Shown here in pieces: positions 1 through 11,727 of a DNA stretch of 64,000 bases. How positions within the stretch are numbered: the stretch's first letter is position 1; each line of letters starts with the position of its first letter. Source of the stretch: Symbiotaphrina buchneri (taxonomy: Eukaryota > Ascomycota > Symbiotaphrinales > Symbiotaphrinaceae); the NCBI GenBank assembly GCA_001599915.1, contig BCIG01000007.1:767712-831711 (forward strand), in the 5' to 3' direction. Made by a program: the position numbers and the translations under genes. The notes beneath the pieces were generated by a model that saw nothing but the letters and a program-made list of their open reading frames with translations, was not told where the DNA came from and ran no database searches.

Positions 1-265
1 TAGATTAGTGTCTCGGCGAAGAGGGCTTTTGCATTTCCATTTGCTCAGTTCAATCCGCTGTGGATCAACTTCTATCGCCCTGGCAATCGTATGATACCAA
101 TCAGGTGATTGGAGACCTAAGATCTCGCCGAGTCGGCTAGGCTGACGGCGTCACGCAACGTCTGGCTTGATCGCGTTCGTCCAGCTATATGGTCAGCAAG
201 CCCACAACCAAAATGGACGACCTTTCTATTTCTAAAGAAGAACATCACCTGTTTCCCTGTCCACC

Positions 266-1486
266 ATGTTGCCGCTGCTTCGCTCAAGATTGGTTGCTTA
301 TTCACGTCCCTCCCGGTTGAACGTCTCCCGTGCTTGTTCCTCTTGTACTCCAGCAAGGTTGAACTTACACGGAAGTCCTTTCAATAACCAAACGGGAAAG
401 AGTGCTGTCAGGCAAGCCCACTCAATGCCTATTCAGAACACAATGAAAGCCCTGGTCTACAATGGACCAGGCAAACAGGCCCTCGAAGAACGACCAATTC
501 CCAGAGTCGAAACACCAACCGATGCTGTTGTGCAGCTGCGTACCGGAACTATTTGCGGCACTGACCTTCACATCCTCAAGGGGGATGTGCCAGATTGCAA
601 ACCGGGAACAATTCTGGGTCATGAAGGCGTTGGGATCGTGCGAGAAGTTGGGGCCGCGGTCACAAACTTCAAACCCGGTGACGAAGTCATCATTTCATGC
701 ATTACCAGTTGCGGCCGCTGTGAATACTGCCGTCGGGCGATGTACTCGCACTGTACGACAGCCGGCTGGATTCTGGGCAATACCGTGGACGGCACGCAAG
801 CCGAATACGTGAAGATCCGACATGCAGATTTCAGTCTCTACGCGGTCCCTCCGAATTTGAGCGACGAGACTCTTGTGATGTTGAGCGATGTTCTTCCCAC
901 AGCGTTTGAGGTTGGGGTCGTCAACGGGCAGGTGAAACCCGGCAACAGCGTGGCCATCGTCGGCGCTGGCGGCATTGGACAAGGGGTCCTACTTACCGCG
1001 AAGCTCTATTCTCCAGCACAGATCATTATGATCGATTTAGATGACAATCGTCTAGCTACCGCATCCAAATATGGTGCCACGCACACAATCAACAGCCGAA
1101 CTCAAGACGCCGTTGCTGAGGTGAAGGCGCTAACTGGCGGAAAAGGGGCGGACACCGTCATCGAGGCCGTTGGCATCCCACAAACATGGGATATCTGCCA
1201 GTCCATCGTTGCTCCGGGAGGCACTATTGCCAACGTCGGCGTGCACGGCGCCAAAGTGGATCTGCACCTGGAGACGCTCTGGACGCACAATATCACCATT
1301 AAGACTGGCTTGGTGGATGCCAATACGACCCCTATGCTCTTGAAGACGGTGCAGGCGAAGACTATTGACCCCAGCACGCTGGTTACGCATCGCTTCCCGT
1401 TCAGCAAAGCCTTGGAGGCATATGAGACGTTTGGAGCGGCGTCGAAGAACCAGGCCTTGAAGGTCATCTTGAACTTTGGGCAGTGA
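266..1486 (+). CDS. Zinc-dependent medium-chain alcohol dehydrogenase
   Basis: This intronless gene encodes 406 residues. The protein is a zinc-type medium-chain dehydrogenase that oxidises an alcohol with NAD(P). The first ~53 residues are rich in Arg and Ser and lack acidic residues, which fits a mitochondrial presequence; a second Met at residue 60 starts the conserved core. Visible motifs are GTICGTD (catalytic zinc Cys97), GHEGVG (His119), the structural-zinc cysteines 149, 152, 155 and 163, and the Rossmann glycine motif GAGGIG near residue 233. The start at 266 has a good context (CCACC before the ATG). The core resembles bacterial-type secondary or aromatic alcohol dehydrogenases more than yeast ADH1; the substrate is not predictable. 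Confidence 0.93.
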   Translation: MLPLLRSRLVAYSRPSRLNVSRACSSCTPARLNLHGSPFNNQTGKSAVRQAHSMPIQNTMKALVYNGPGKQALEERPIPRVETPTDAVVQLRTGTICGTDLHILKGDVPDCKPGTILGHEGVGIVREVGAAVTNFKPGDEVIISCITSCGRCEYCRRAMYSHCTTAGWILGNTVDGTQAEYVKIRHADFSLYAVPPNLSDETLVMLSDVLPTAFEVGVVNGQVKPGNSVAIVGAGGIGQGVLLTAKLYSPAQIIMIDLDDNRLATASKYGATHTINSRTQDAVAEVKALTGGKGADTVIEAVGIPQTWDICQSIVAPGGTIANVGVHGAKVDLHLETLWTHNITIKTGLVDANTTPMLLKTVQAKTIDPSTLVTHRFPFSKALEAYETFGAASKNQALKVILNFGQ

Positions 1487-2048
1487 TGAGAGCGTGGATT
1501 GCATGGTGCAGGTTACGTGCGACGAGGAGATGAAGTGTGTACAGTGGAGAGGCATTGACTGAGGCAACGGCGTCAAATGTTTTATGGCTTGAATTGGATA
1601 TGGTGTTATCACGGGTATCTGTATCTATCGAGCCGCTCCGTATGGCTAAGGAAATGCATAAACAAAAAATGAATGGCGCTTGGCAGCCGATGTTCCCCCT
1701 TGTCACACAGCTCCGGAGCTTGACCATCTGTTTCAGGGCGAGGTAGGAGCCATGACGACGTATCCTGAGACAGAAGCAATGCCGCCGACGTGGTGGCCCG
1801 GCAAGGCGGGCTTGCCAGGAACTTCATCAACTTCATCCCACAACCATCCCCTTCAGACCTTGTCGACTAGGTTCTCTGGCGATTGGAGGTACCAGCACAA
1901 GCTGAGCATTTCATACATGCGATGGATGGTCAAGCAGCCGAGCAATTTTGGCAAGCTCAATGCTGGCACAGCAGAGAAGACATCATTCTCTTCAAGGAAA
2001 GCGCCCCTCTTCGTCCCCAAAACTCGGGCCTGCCTTCCAAACCAGCGC
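1487..2048. other. Intergenic, no gene seen
   Basis: This 562 bp lies between the 3' ends of two convergent genes. Open frames here are short, lack family signal and overlap on both strands. I see only 3' flanking sequence. Confidence 0.6.
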
Positions 2049-2495
2049 TCACTGCTTCCGATTCTCAATATTCCTCAACGCCAACCTATTACTCAAGCGC
2101 TCCAACCTGTGCGCCGCGTACTCGCTGCGGCTCTTGCACAGCTGAATGTTATCATGCAAGCGAAAGACAGCGGCCAGCCAATGGTCGTCGGCGAGGGAGA
2201 TGCGGCCGGCCTCAACGCGCTTGCGCAGCTGCGTTAGCTGCACCGTCGCCGTGTCCAGCTGCAGCTCCAGCACACGCAGCTCATACACCCAGTACACGGC
2301 GCTGGTGTGCATGGAGAAGGCCCGCTGCGCGTCTTGCAGTTGGCGTTGCTGCGCCCAGTTGGCTTGGATGTGGAAGAAGTAGTGGTTGGCCGGCAGGCCG
2401 GTGCGCCCGCTGGTGGTGGTGGAGAAGAGCCCCGTAGAGGTGGTGAGAGGCGTGTTGGTGTTGGTGTTGGTGTTGGTGATGATTGTGACCTCCAT
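2049..2495 (-). CDS. Uncharacterised helical protein, 148 aa
   Basis: I do not recognise this protein. It opens with a Thr/Asn-rich stretch encoded by a GTGTTG hexamer repeat, then a mostly helical region with spaced aromatic and charged residues (YWVYEL, RVEAGRISL, DDHW). The Met at 2495 is preferred to one at 2558 because a TATATATA element sits 80-95 bp upstream of 2495 and would be too close to 2558. The spacing of Trp, Glu and Leu loosely resembles the C-terminus of the unknown protein at 20.2-21.3 kb. It is convergent with the alcohol dehydrogenase gene. Frame use and length favour a real gene, but there is no family support. Confidence 0.55.
   Translation of the reverse strand: MEVTIITNTNTNTNTPLTTSTGLFSTTTSGRTGLPANHYFFHIQANWAQQRQLQDAQRAFSMHTSAVYWVYELRVLELQLDTATVQLTQLRKRVEAGRISLADDHWLAAVFRLHDNIQLCKSRSEYAAHRLERLSNRLALRNIENRKQ
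2450..2483. repeat. GTGTTG hexanucleotide tandem repeat
   Basis: About five copies of a GTGTTG/GTTGGT unit lie inside the coding region and encode alternating Asn-Thr on the minus strand. Copy-number changes would keep the frame. Confidence 0.8.
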
Positions 2496-2573
2496 CTTTG
2501 ATGATGAGATGGTGGGGTTGATGCTGGATAAAGCTTGAAGGGGGGTCAAGGAGGGCAAGGACGTTGTAGATTG

Positions 2574-2592
2574 TATATATAGTTGTATATAT
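2574..2592 (-). promoter_or_regulatory. Putative TATA region of the 2049-2495 gene
   Basis: Alternating TATATATA tracts read on either strand sit about 80-95 bp upstream of the Met at 2495, a normal distance for a core promoter. Confidence 0.45.
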
Positions 2593-3647
2593 AAGCAAGG
2601 AATTTTTCTTTTGAGTGATGAATAGAAAAATGGAAATTGTCAACCATTGTCGTCCTTTATATAGACAGCTGCAATCCATCACCGGCGCAATCACATTTTG
2701 GTCGTCTATGAATATTGAAACATGCTTCACCTATTCTGGATCGGCTTGATATCCAGAAGGGTTACGATGCCATCATATCCGAGATCAAACAAGATGGGAA
2801 ACGGATAAGTTTTGTCCCAATCGGTTGAGCAGCGGCCAACAATCCAATAGGACAGCTCTGGATGGTGTTACCCTGGGGGTGGCCCCCATCACCACGGCTG
2901 AAAATGGATTCCCATTCATCACTGCTAGTTCGATCAGAGTGAATATAAATACAAACAACATAATCATTGTAAGAGAGAAATACAGGTAATGTCATTAATC
3001 TTTGATTGATTTCGTCCGCGAAAGATATGTAAACTACATTGAAAGAGAACAATACAAGCCGTTTGAAGGATTCCATAGGTATAAGAAGGAAGAGACGCAA
3101 AATATTGACGGTAATCGGGCCATATCCAGGGCCGTATTGATCAAAACTGTCATCTCGATAAATCTTGCCTAGTGGAGTGCTGTATGATACGTTTCAAAGC
3201 TTCAGCCACCAGGGTGTTGCTGCATACTTAGCCACGACATCAAACTTCCGCTTCGAGCATAGTCATCCTACCGTGACCGCCAGTATCGACATGAAATTCC
3301 GGCCCAATGAAAGGGTATGAAGTAGTATCCATGATTAGGAAAGCTGAGCATGGTAACTGTACATGAGCCCCGGCGCAGTGACATTCAAGTAGAATGCATG
3401 GGATTAAAAGAAGACAACCCCTGAAAAGGGCGAGACCACGAAAAGGGGTTGCGAGGCTGCGGAACTTCCCGCGTACGGTCCCGCATCGAGACCTGATGCG
3501 CATCTTTCATCCGACAAATTTCAGCGCTTAATTCTCGAAACCAACCAGCGCTCAGAACACCCCTCTCAGCCTGACCTCTGCATATCTGGGTCATACCAGC
3601 GCTTACGCTGAATCGAACAGTCTGGGGCCCGTAAGGTTCATCTGAAT
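2593..3647. other. Intergenic, divergent promoter region
   Basis: About 1.05 kb separates the divergent genes at 2495 and 3648. It is moderately AT-rich. Open frames on the minus strand have no family signal and unstable composition. I see no RNA gene or repeat. Confidence 0.55.
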
Positions 3648-5375
3648 ATGGCCGTAGCCGCCGCGCAGACCCCCTCCATATCCAGCAAATCCCCGAAGAA
3701 GCTGAGCCTCGAAAGCTCTACCAAAGCGCCAGGCACCGCTGAGCGGACACGCCTCCATATCACCCCGCTTGATCCTACACTCCTTCCGACAATAATTCCA
3801 CCGTCTGTTCTTCCAGAGGCATCGAACATATCTTACCATACCATCGAGACCTTTCCGGAGAGGCGCTACGGCTACGTCGAACTTCCTACAACTGACGCAG
3901 ATAAGCTGCGGCGGAAGCTGAACGGTTCTATTCTGAAAGGCACTAAAATTCGCATTGAGGTTGCGCGGCCAGCGAAGACACTTGCAGGCATGCCTACAGC
4001 AAATAATACAGATCACAAGAACGGAGAGAGGCGGAGGAAGAGGCAGCGACGTGAAGAAGGGGTCTTGCCGGGCTTTGAGTTGCCAAACGAACGGCATGTC
4101 CAGAGGGGATGGACCAAACCAGCTTCGGAGAAGATAAAAGCCAAGAAGGAAGGGAAGGAGAAACAAGTCAAGTCGCAGGTCTCGGCATACACGGATAAAC
4201 CAGAGTGTCTGTTTCGGACGAAGTTACCACCGAATGCCGCGGATTTGGTGGACAGCAAGAAGAAAAGGAAGAAGACTAAGGGCAATCAGACTGTCCTGCA
4301 TGAGTTTGAGACGACAGCAAAAGTTCCTAGCTTCCTGCGTGGTAGTGGCTTGGGCGATAAAGAGAAGGCTGTCATGGAGTACGTCGACGGAAAAGGCTGG
4401 GTAGACGCTCACGGCAATGTTGTGGAGGAAGCGCCAAAGTCTAGCAAAGCAGCAAAAGGCAGCAAGAAGTTGCCAAAAGAAACCACTACGGACCCTAAAA
4501 CTGAGGCTATTGGCGACGCCGTTAGCATGTCCCCTGGGGTAGTCGGCTCCACCTTGCCAGACGTAGCACCCACAAAACCCGGTCATGGTCAAAAGCAGAC
4601 CATACGTCGCGCCGATGAGACTTCTTCGAGCGGCACATCTAGCGAGAGTGATGATGATGAGACCTCATCGTCAAGTTCAGATGCATCTACTGATGCAGGA
4701 AGCAGTTCAGACAGCGAGACCGATTCCGAAGAGTCTAGCGAAGCTGAAAGCAGTTCTGCCAGTGAGACCGATTCTGAAGCTTCAGCACCGTCTGCATCAG
4801 AGGAGCTCAATTCTACACCTAAGAAGTCAAATGGCAATGGCAATGTGAATGCGCCGACAGACAAACCCACAACACCACCCCAAGCACCCAAAGAAGTTCA
4901 CCCCTTAGAAGCCCTTTTCAAGCGGCCTACGCAAACTGCGTCCAGCACCTTGGCTACCTCCAACAAACTTCATCTTGAGATCGACAATACCTTCAACTTC
5001 TTCAACCCGGATAACGAAGCAAGCACCGATGCAGTCCCACCGACGCCGTTCACGCAGCGTGATCTTATGCAACGCGGGTTGAGGAGTGGTGCGCCTACTC
5101 CTGACACACCATGGCCCGGAAAAACTTTCCAGTTCTTTGCGGATGGTGATGAGGAAGAAGAGGCTGACGAAGAGATGCTAGAGGTGCAACCAGCCCCGTC
5201 AAGAGAAGTCAATGAGTCTACTACTACAGGGGAGGCTTCGCAAGAGAAAAGCTTTGTTGACTGGTTTTACGAGCATCGAGGGGAGACGAATCGGGCCTGG
5301 AAAAAGAGGCGACGGATTTGCATGAAAGAGAAACGGAAGAGGGAGAATAAGCGTTTGGGGAGAACAGTAGGCTGA
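3648..5375 (+). CDS. Acidic nucleolar RRM-like protein
   Basis: This intronless gene encodes 575 residues. Residues ~30-105 look like a divergent RNA-recognition motif (RLHITPL near the start, RRYGYVEL as an RNP1-like strand). Lys/Arg-rich segments near residues 120-170 and 200-215 look like nuclear or nucleolar localisation signals. Residues ~320-400 form a Ser/Asp/Glu repeat tract like that of SRP40/Nopp140-type nucleolar proteins. The C-terminus has a conserved-looking basic segment (VDWFYEHRGETNRAWKKRRR). By architecture it is a ribosome-biogenesis factor similar to Nop8/NOL8; this is inferred, not proven. Start at 3648 is the first Met of the frame after a stop. Confidence 0.85.
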   Translation: MAVAAAQTPSISSKSPKKLSLESSTKAPGTAERTRLHITPLDPTLLPTIIPPSVLPEASNISYHTIETFPERRYGYVELPTTDADKLRRKLNGSILKGTKIRIEVARPAKTLAGMPTANNTDHKNGERRRKRQRREEGVLPGFELPNERHVQRGWTKPASEKIKAKKEGKEKQVKSQVSAYTDKPECLFRTKLPPNAADLVDSKKKRKKTKGNQTVLHEFETTAKVPSFLRGSGLGDKEKAVMEYVDGKGWVDAHGNVVEEAPKSSKAAKGSKKLPKETTTDPKTEAIGDAVSMSPGVVGSTLPDVAPTKPGHGQKQTIRRADETSSSGTSSESDDDETSSSSSDASTDAGSSSDSETDSEESSEAESSSASETDSEASAPSASEELNSTPKKSNGNGNVNAPTDKPTTPPQAPKEVHPLEALFKRPTQTASSTLATSNKLHLEIDNTFNFFNPDNEASTDAVPPTPFTQRDLMQRGLRSGAPTPDTPWPGKTFQFFADGDEEEEADEEMLEVQPAPSREVNESTTTGEASQEKSFVDWFYEHRGETNRAWKKRRRICMKEKRKRENKRLGRTVG

Positions 5376-5612
5376 TCACAGGCTCGTGCTTCGTGCGAGT
5401 CATGAGGATCTTCCCATTTGACGCAAATTCACTTCTGTACCCTGGACATCCGCTCTGACAGATCATGATCTCCAATTGTGAATGACGATACCTGACATGC
5501 GGCAGCCGCCCTGGAATTAATATAATAATCCTGGTTCCACAAGGTTTCAGTCCGCTATTCCTCATTCTCTCCTACTTCGGTCTCCCACCTAGTCCACTAT
5601 CGTGTGCGACAC

Positions 5613-7232
5613 ATGGCTAGGTCGTCAAACTTGCGCAACACACTCTTTGTCGTATGTATCTTCTCAGCAGAGGCATTTCTGGTCAGCACCTCAACAGCAA
5701 CAGTATATCTTGTCCAGCAAAGTCGACTGAACGGTATCCGGCCAGGAGCACTTGCTTGGGGCGTGCTGTCTCTAAGTGGCCTGATCGTAACTGCGGTAGG
5801 CAGTGGCGTGACATATGTGTACCGGAGATCCTACGAGAAGGACCAATTGAACAGATTTGAAGTCGAGGCACAAAGGTGGAAGTTGGAAGCTGAAAAAGCA
5901 GGATTGGAGACCCAAGGGCTGAGAGAGGTTTTCATGGGCCTAAGACCTGGGGAAGGGAAAAGCAAGCTCGACTTTGAGACCTTCACCCTGCCTGGGATTG
6001 ACAAAGCCCTGATTCCGAAGGAACTACGCCGTGACCACCGCCCTGCTAGTTCTATGGGGCCCAGGGGGCCATCGATATACCAGGATCTGGAATCTGGAGT
6101 TGGAGATGATGCTGGATCTCCTAACCGATTGGAGCAACACCCCATCTACAGTCATTCACTCTCCAGCAATTTCAAATGCGATCACCAAGATCATCACAGG
6201 GATCCGACACTCAGCCACAACGTTGGATCACACCATCCAAGTGACAACGCGTCATTGAGTCATCCCCACTCCGTCACTGGAACCCAATCACGTTCAGAAG
6301 CTGTGACCGGCACACAACCGGAAACAGGATCCGTGTATGAAGACCAGGAGACTCTGTTCCGCGAGCTGTTTCAAAGGATCCGCGACTCCAACTACCGTCC
6401 CTGGCCTGCTGATAAAAAACGTTCAAGGTCAGCGCCGCCAGTGGAAAGGTCTTTTGCTCGGGAGCCCTACAGTGGAGCGCCATCTGGAGCTACCTCGAGG
6501 ATGGATATGAATACCGAGTTGGAAGCGTATCTCGCCGGCAACCTACGTCGTCCATCAGGTCCTCGTACGCCTCCCTCGACTCAGTATGCCGTCAGCGGCG
6601 ACACTTCTCGCTATGCCAGAGGATCAACAATGGATCAGAAGCGCAGGACGTTGCCCCGGATTTCATTCAGTCAATATTCGCAACCAACCGACGGAGCATG
6701 CTTGACTGCCGGCGCTCGTGGTACGTTCGCCAACCTCGCGGCCAGCATCGGTTCTCTTACCAGCAAGGCCCTCACCGTATCGAGCTTCCACCCCGTCCCT
6801 GTGGCCGTCAAAGGCAAGCGCCAAATCGAAGTCGTGAAGCAAGAAATTCAGCACCCGAACCCCATCGAGGCGGTCAGGGAAAAGCTCACATCTCCCTTGA
6901 CCAGCACCGGTAACCAGACGAGCGTCTACCGCCCACGCAGCTCGCAGCTCCTGCTGTCTTCCGACGGCAGCGTCTACGGCGACCCGCTGTCGGCGCAGGA
7001 ACGCCAGATGCGCACTCTGGATCTGGTGCGTGCATGGCTTCCGGGGGTGGAGCTTGGTGCTTCGCCCGTCCGTGAGGAGGCCTCCGTGTCGGAGACTGTC
7101 AGCGTTGGCGCGCGCTCGACTAAGCAGGATTCTTGCCGCTCACGACGCTTGAGGAGGGTGGGGAATTGGGTCAGGAGGGATTCGACGGGCACGTGGCAGC
7201 ATTTACGCTCGGGGCAGTATGCTCGTGCGTAG
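5613..7232 (+). CDS. Two-TM membrane protein of unknown function
   Basis: The protein has 539 residues. Two hydrophobic helices lie at the N-terminus (about residues 9-34 and 44-70), followed by a short amphipathic helix and a long, polar, probably disordered tail rich in Ser, Pro, Arg and His. The ATG at 5613 is used; the frame is open three codons further upstream, but only a GTG is available there. The shape (N-terminal hairpin, long cytosolic tail) suggests an ER or plasma-membrane anchored adaptor. I recognise no domain. Composition matches its neighbours and there is no sign of intron or damage. Confidence 0.85.
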   Translation: MARSSNLRNTLFVVCIFSAEAFLVSTSTATVYLVQQSRLNGIRPGALAWGVLSLSGLIVTAVGSGVTYVYRRSYEKDQLNRFEVEAQRWKLEAEKAGLETQGLREVFMGLRPGEGKSKLDFETFTLPGIDKALIPKELRRDHRPASSMGPRGPSIYQDLESGVGDDAGSPNRLEQHPIYSHSLSSNFKCDHQDHHRDPTLSHNVGSHHPSDNASLSHPHSVTGTQSRSEAVTGTQPETGSVYEDQETLFRELFQRIRDSNYRPWPADKKRSRSAPPVERSFAREPYSGAPSGATSRMDMNTELEAYLAGNLRRPSGPRTPPSTQYAVSGDTSRYARGSTMDQKRRTLPRISFSQYSQPTDGACLTAGARGTFANLAASIGSLTSKALTVSSFHPVPVAVKGKRQIEVVKQEIQHPNPIEAVREKLTSPLTSTGNQTSVYRPRSSQLLLSSDGSVYGDPLSAQERQMRTLDLVRAWLPGVELGASPVREEASVSETVSVGARSTKQDSCRSRRLRRVGNWVRRDSTGTWQHLRSGQYARA

Positions 7233-10124
7233 ACTTACATCGCGGATCCTTTGTGTGGACGGTTAATTCTGGACGTGCGTTGGTGAATAGGGAATAGGGC
7301 GCGTCTTAGAAGCATGTCAAACAGAGGGCGTCGGAGTATCTCTTACAAAGTTCGTTCCTCACTCGGCGAGAAGCTTAGTAGCTTGCTGTAGGATCATGTA
7401 CAGTAGCTACCTTAGTTACAGCGGGACTAGATCTGCGAATCTCTACTCGTCTGTCAAGAACTGTTGTTGCTGAAGTTTACCTTATCTCCTCATACGCAAA
7501 ACTTTTCATTTCGGTGCTGGTTCTGATATCCTAAACGAACACCCTGATTAAGACCACCCGGCTGCGGTATTTTCCCGCCAAAGTCGCCATTCTTTTCCCG
7601 TAACCGTTCCTGCAGGCACAAGGAGGTCCCCGGAACCTCTTCATCCCTGCTTGCGCCTTGGAAGGGCTCTGATTTTGAGATGCAGTTTCTTGAGCGGTCT
7701 CTATGTTTATCGGGGACTCTTCGAGCTCGAAGGACGGCGACTAGGCGCAGGCAGAGCCTACCTTGACCAAAACCCGGTCGTTATCCAACGTAAGCACCAT
7801 TCGGCATCCCTGTGCCCGAATGGAGGAAAAGTTCAACATTGACTGTTCTGTGCCTCTCATTTCATTCCCTATGCATGAACGACAAGAATATGCATGGCCT
7901 ATTGTTCCTCCGAGCTCGCTATCCTTGAGCCCGGATTCGTGCGCCAAAAAGGTGACCTTCGCTACGACCGATATCTCCGCACTCGCACCTCGCTGAATTC
8001 ACTCCAACTCACGTCGCGCTCTGGGAGAGCATCCTCCTAGCCTGCTGGACCCGGGAAGCCTCTTTGGGCAATTATCCACTTGTTGGCAGGAAGCGACGAA
8101 TGATGCCATTCCGATTGCTAATCCTAATCGTGGCTGAAAGGGATTCTGAGACATGGCGACGTGGGTGGATTTGATGCCGCCGCGTACGAACCCCTCGATC
8201 AGGTCAACGTCCCACACCGACGGATGAGCGGGCCGGCCGCGCATGACTGAACGGCGGAAGGTTATGGAGCACCTCGCTGCTAGGGACTCCGAAGTGACGA
8301 ATGCGGAAAATGCTGCATCGAAGACCATCATGCTTCCATTGTGGGGAGCATGAACGTGGGCTACTACGTCACTAAGCGGCCAGGTCTAGGCCAATGTGCA
8401 CGCCTGATAAGGCTGAATGATTAACCGCCGTCTAATGGCGACACTTCCGAGCTCCGTACGTACAGAGGCAGGCACCGAGGCATTACTGTGATACAATGCT
8501 CCCTGGTCGTTGCACTTGACCCTTCCACTTGATCGTAGGAGGAGCGGACCATCATACACCGCTCCCAAAAGCAGACGTCTCATGCATTCGCAGCCAGCAA
8601 TGGAGGTGAGCATCGTCAAAGCTCCACGCAGAGATGCTGCCCCACATTTGACGTACCAGGTATACGCTGTATGGCAAGCCATATATAGCATGATGATAAA
8701 TCGGCGAGGGGCTTGCAGCGCCCTCGGCATAAGCACAGGCCGAGACAACGCCATTGCTCTCGTTTTCGTGCACCTGATACAAAACTTGACGAGTGACATG
8801 GAGTGGGTCATTGCAGTTCCCAGCTGTCTGGGCCTACATCCACTCAGGTGAAAAGAAGCATTAACTAAGCTAGATGGAGCCAGCGGACCCATGTCAGTGA
8901 CCAGGTCAAGCTCTTGGAAAGCACTAGACGGAGGGCTCAATACTGAACTTTGTCCACCCAGTGACCTACGGGAGTCTTCCCGTTGGTCAACCCATCAGGA
9001 TGGCTTGCAGAAGCTCTGCCACATGCAAAGCTTGGGCTCGGCATCGGATGCAGCACCCTGATTCTGCGGCCCCTGCTAGCAACATCTCTCCGAGCGTTGG
9101 TTCTCGTAAGATATACGCCCGAGACACTGACCGCTGAAGCGGGATCCCTTCAACCAACCACAAGCTCGCTCAATGACGACTCGGGTCTATCACTTCCGCT
9201 ATGCCGAACCTTCATTTGCCCATTGCGGTTTCCGCTCTGACTGCCCGACCGTGCCATCCATAGAGAAGCTACCAGTGTTCGAGTCCGCCGATATCATACA
9301 TGACTACACCGCACAAACCAACGCACAACATCCTGGATTGAGGCCCCCCATCTGCGGAGCCATGTTTGTATTGAACCGTGCAAACTGAAGATACGGCAGA
9401 GATGACCAATGGCAACAGCAAGGGGGAGCTTCCTGCCACTTCTTCAGAGCTCTGCAAGCTTATCTCTCACATTGCGGCCGTACACCTGACAACTATGTGT
9501 CCCGGGGACTAACAATTACTGAGGGAAGCGCGTTCTTGGGGCTGGGGTGTCTGATTTCTCACCAAGAAAGTCCAGATCTCGAAGCCTTCGTTGTGACCAC
9601 CAAATGACCGGGCAAAGATATTATGGGTAATCGGCGAGGTTGCCAATCATTGGAAGGTTGACAGAGTTGTATATGAACTCACTTATGTTTACCAACACCT
9701 CTCCTTCCTTTCTTGTCATGGCACATGATATCCAGAGAGATGTCTCCATACTGGCCGTGCCGTTTTTGTCTGTTGAAGCGTCATTCGCCAGATACTGTTT
9801 TTGAGACTATTCATCCCAGCCAGACGCGTAAGGGCCTTTACTAAGAATTGGTCCCTTACTTAGTATGGAATTTCCAGCGGTCACTGGTTTATCGAGCCTG
9901 TTGGTCTGCCCTCTGCATGTCAGAGTCACATAGCGAGATCTTCCGGAAGAGAAAGCAATCAACGGAATATATACCATCAGACTTTTAAAGTTCAAAAGGC
10001 CATGAGCTTCTTCAAGCAAAGTTACCACGTCGCGATCTTTGACGGGAATCTCCCGAGCTCGACTAAATACACGATGGAACCCTAGGAGTCGTATGCATAT
10101 CAAATTTTCGGCCCACCCCCTGAA
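7233..10124. other. Long intergenic region upstream of the NDT80-type gene
   Basis: This 2.9 kb holds no gene I can support. Frames on both strands (for example 8386-8940 minus) start and stop without family signal or plausible splicing. A long, complex upstream region is common in front of fungal developmental regulators, so it may hold enhancers or a long 5' leader of the gene starting at 10125. Confidence 0.55.
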
Positions 10125-11727
10125 ATGCAAGCCAAGAACACTCCCGCCTTCGACTTGGGGGCCACAACATATACCGCGATCCCACATGAACCACATAGCC
10201 AATACTTTCCTTACGATTATGGAGATGAATCAAGGTAAGTGACAGCGGAATTTAACCAACCGGTCTTTTTGCTATGCTCACCGGAATTTTTCACAATGCC
10301 GCCGCTCAGCACAACATTGCAGAACTTTATGTAGAGGTGCACTGGGCTGACTCCTGATTTGCAGTCTATTCGAGGATGTGACACAGACGCACTCAATCGA
10401 CCTTGGACAGGGAGGCATTCAGCCTTCCCCGCTCATCCCTGGATGTGATTTGAGTGATCCGAATGACCTTGCCTGGTCACTTCAAGACTGGGAACAGACA
10501 CCAGGTACATCAACAACGCACCTCAGACCCGACAACAGCCTCCTCAATTTCAAGCCTTCATTTCAGCCTGTCACAGCAGTGGACTGTTCTGGTTACCCGG
10601 TTCCTATCGCAGTCAATGCGCGGCTGGACGGGATATTCTTCTTTGCCGAACCCTCCTCGTCGATCGTGGCTTCGACCCCGGCGTTGACATGTTACCGTCG
10701 GAATCTCTTCCAAATCTCCGGAATAGTATCCGTGCCGCGAGCACTCGACTCCGTCCGAAAGGACCACTCAACGACATTGAAGATCACCGGCTACGCGCTC
10801 CGCGTCTGCGCCACGGAGTCCCTCGAGCAAACCCCCGTGAAACTCATCACCATCCCACCAAAAGCAATCGCCAGCCCCGAGAATCCACCGACGACCCCTC
10901 CACTCCTCCCTCTTCCGCTGCCCGGGTCCCTCCCACCTCCCGAATCTCCAACCGACGGCTCTCCCAACCCGACTCCGGACCCTGAGATCCTCGCCTTCGA
11001 CCTCCCGCGCCTCCAGTTCCGCACCGCGACTTCCAACAACGGCCGCCGCGCCGCCCTGCAGCAGCACTTCACGCTGCACCTCGCGCTCGTCGCGACGCTG
11101 GCTGATGGAACCCAGGCGACGCTGACGGAAGCGCAGTCGAACCCGATTGTTGTCCGCGGCCGCTCGCCAAGGAATTTCCAGAGTAGACGCGATGTGCTGC
11201 TTTCGACGGGAGGGAGTATTCGCCAGAATACCGCGAGTGCTGGCGGGCGTCCCCATGCTGCTGCGCAGGCGGCAAATGGGAGCAGGCGCACGAGTGGTGC
11301 TGGGGGTGTGACTGTTGGGCTTGGCGTTGGAGGGTCTGAGGTTGCTTTTGATGGATCTGAGACGAGCCAGTTCGTGGCTGCAGGAGAGGGAGATCCCGGT
11401 GGCTTTCCTCACTCCTTCCCGTCAGGGAGATCGGAAAGCAGGAGGGCCAGTCGACATGCCTCCCACTCCACTTCCTCGACCACTATTCACGTCCAGCGTC
11501 CAGCAGACACGTCAGTGACCCACGGCTCTACGGCTGTCACATCATACCAGCCTGGTCGGATACATGCGGATAATAGTCACCGACGCCATGGTTCTGTCGT
11601 TGAGGCCAGCACGATGGGGTCAGTGCAAGCGGGTCCGCTGGAGCAAGTCCCTTTCGGTTTCCTTGATCCAGAGGCCTTTGAGCGCGCTTCGGGCTCGACG
11701 GCGGGGCTGTTTGAGGGGCCTTTATGA
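10125..11727 (+). CDS. NDT80/PhoG-type DNA-binding transcription factor
   Basis: There are two exons, 10125-10234 and 10365-11727, joined by a 130 bp intron (donor GTAAGT, acceptor TTTGCAG). The frame closes to give 490 residues. The first exon was found by extending upstream; a stop at 10083 bounds it. The middle of the protein carries an NDT80 fold signature: a strand-rich segment from FKPSFQPVTAVDC through the cytokinin-like LHLALVATLADGTQ, ending in VVRGRSPRNFQSR, the typical C-terminal edge of the domain. A Pro-rich insert of ~40 residues interrupts the domain. Known fungal relatives (Ndt80, Vib-1, XprG) control meiosis, incompatibility or nutrient-stress responses. The C-terminus is Gly/Ser-rich and disordered. 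Confidence 0.9.

Noticed and set aside
1680-2440. Plus-strand open frames over the 2.0-2.5 kb gene
   Set aside because: Arg/Ala/Cys-rich translations typical of antisense shadows of a GC-rich gene.
8386-8940. 184-codon open frame on the minus strand
   Set aside because: No family signal, odd composition, no plausible promoter or intron context, and an equally long frame on the opposite strand.
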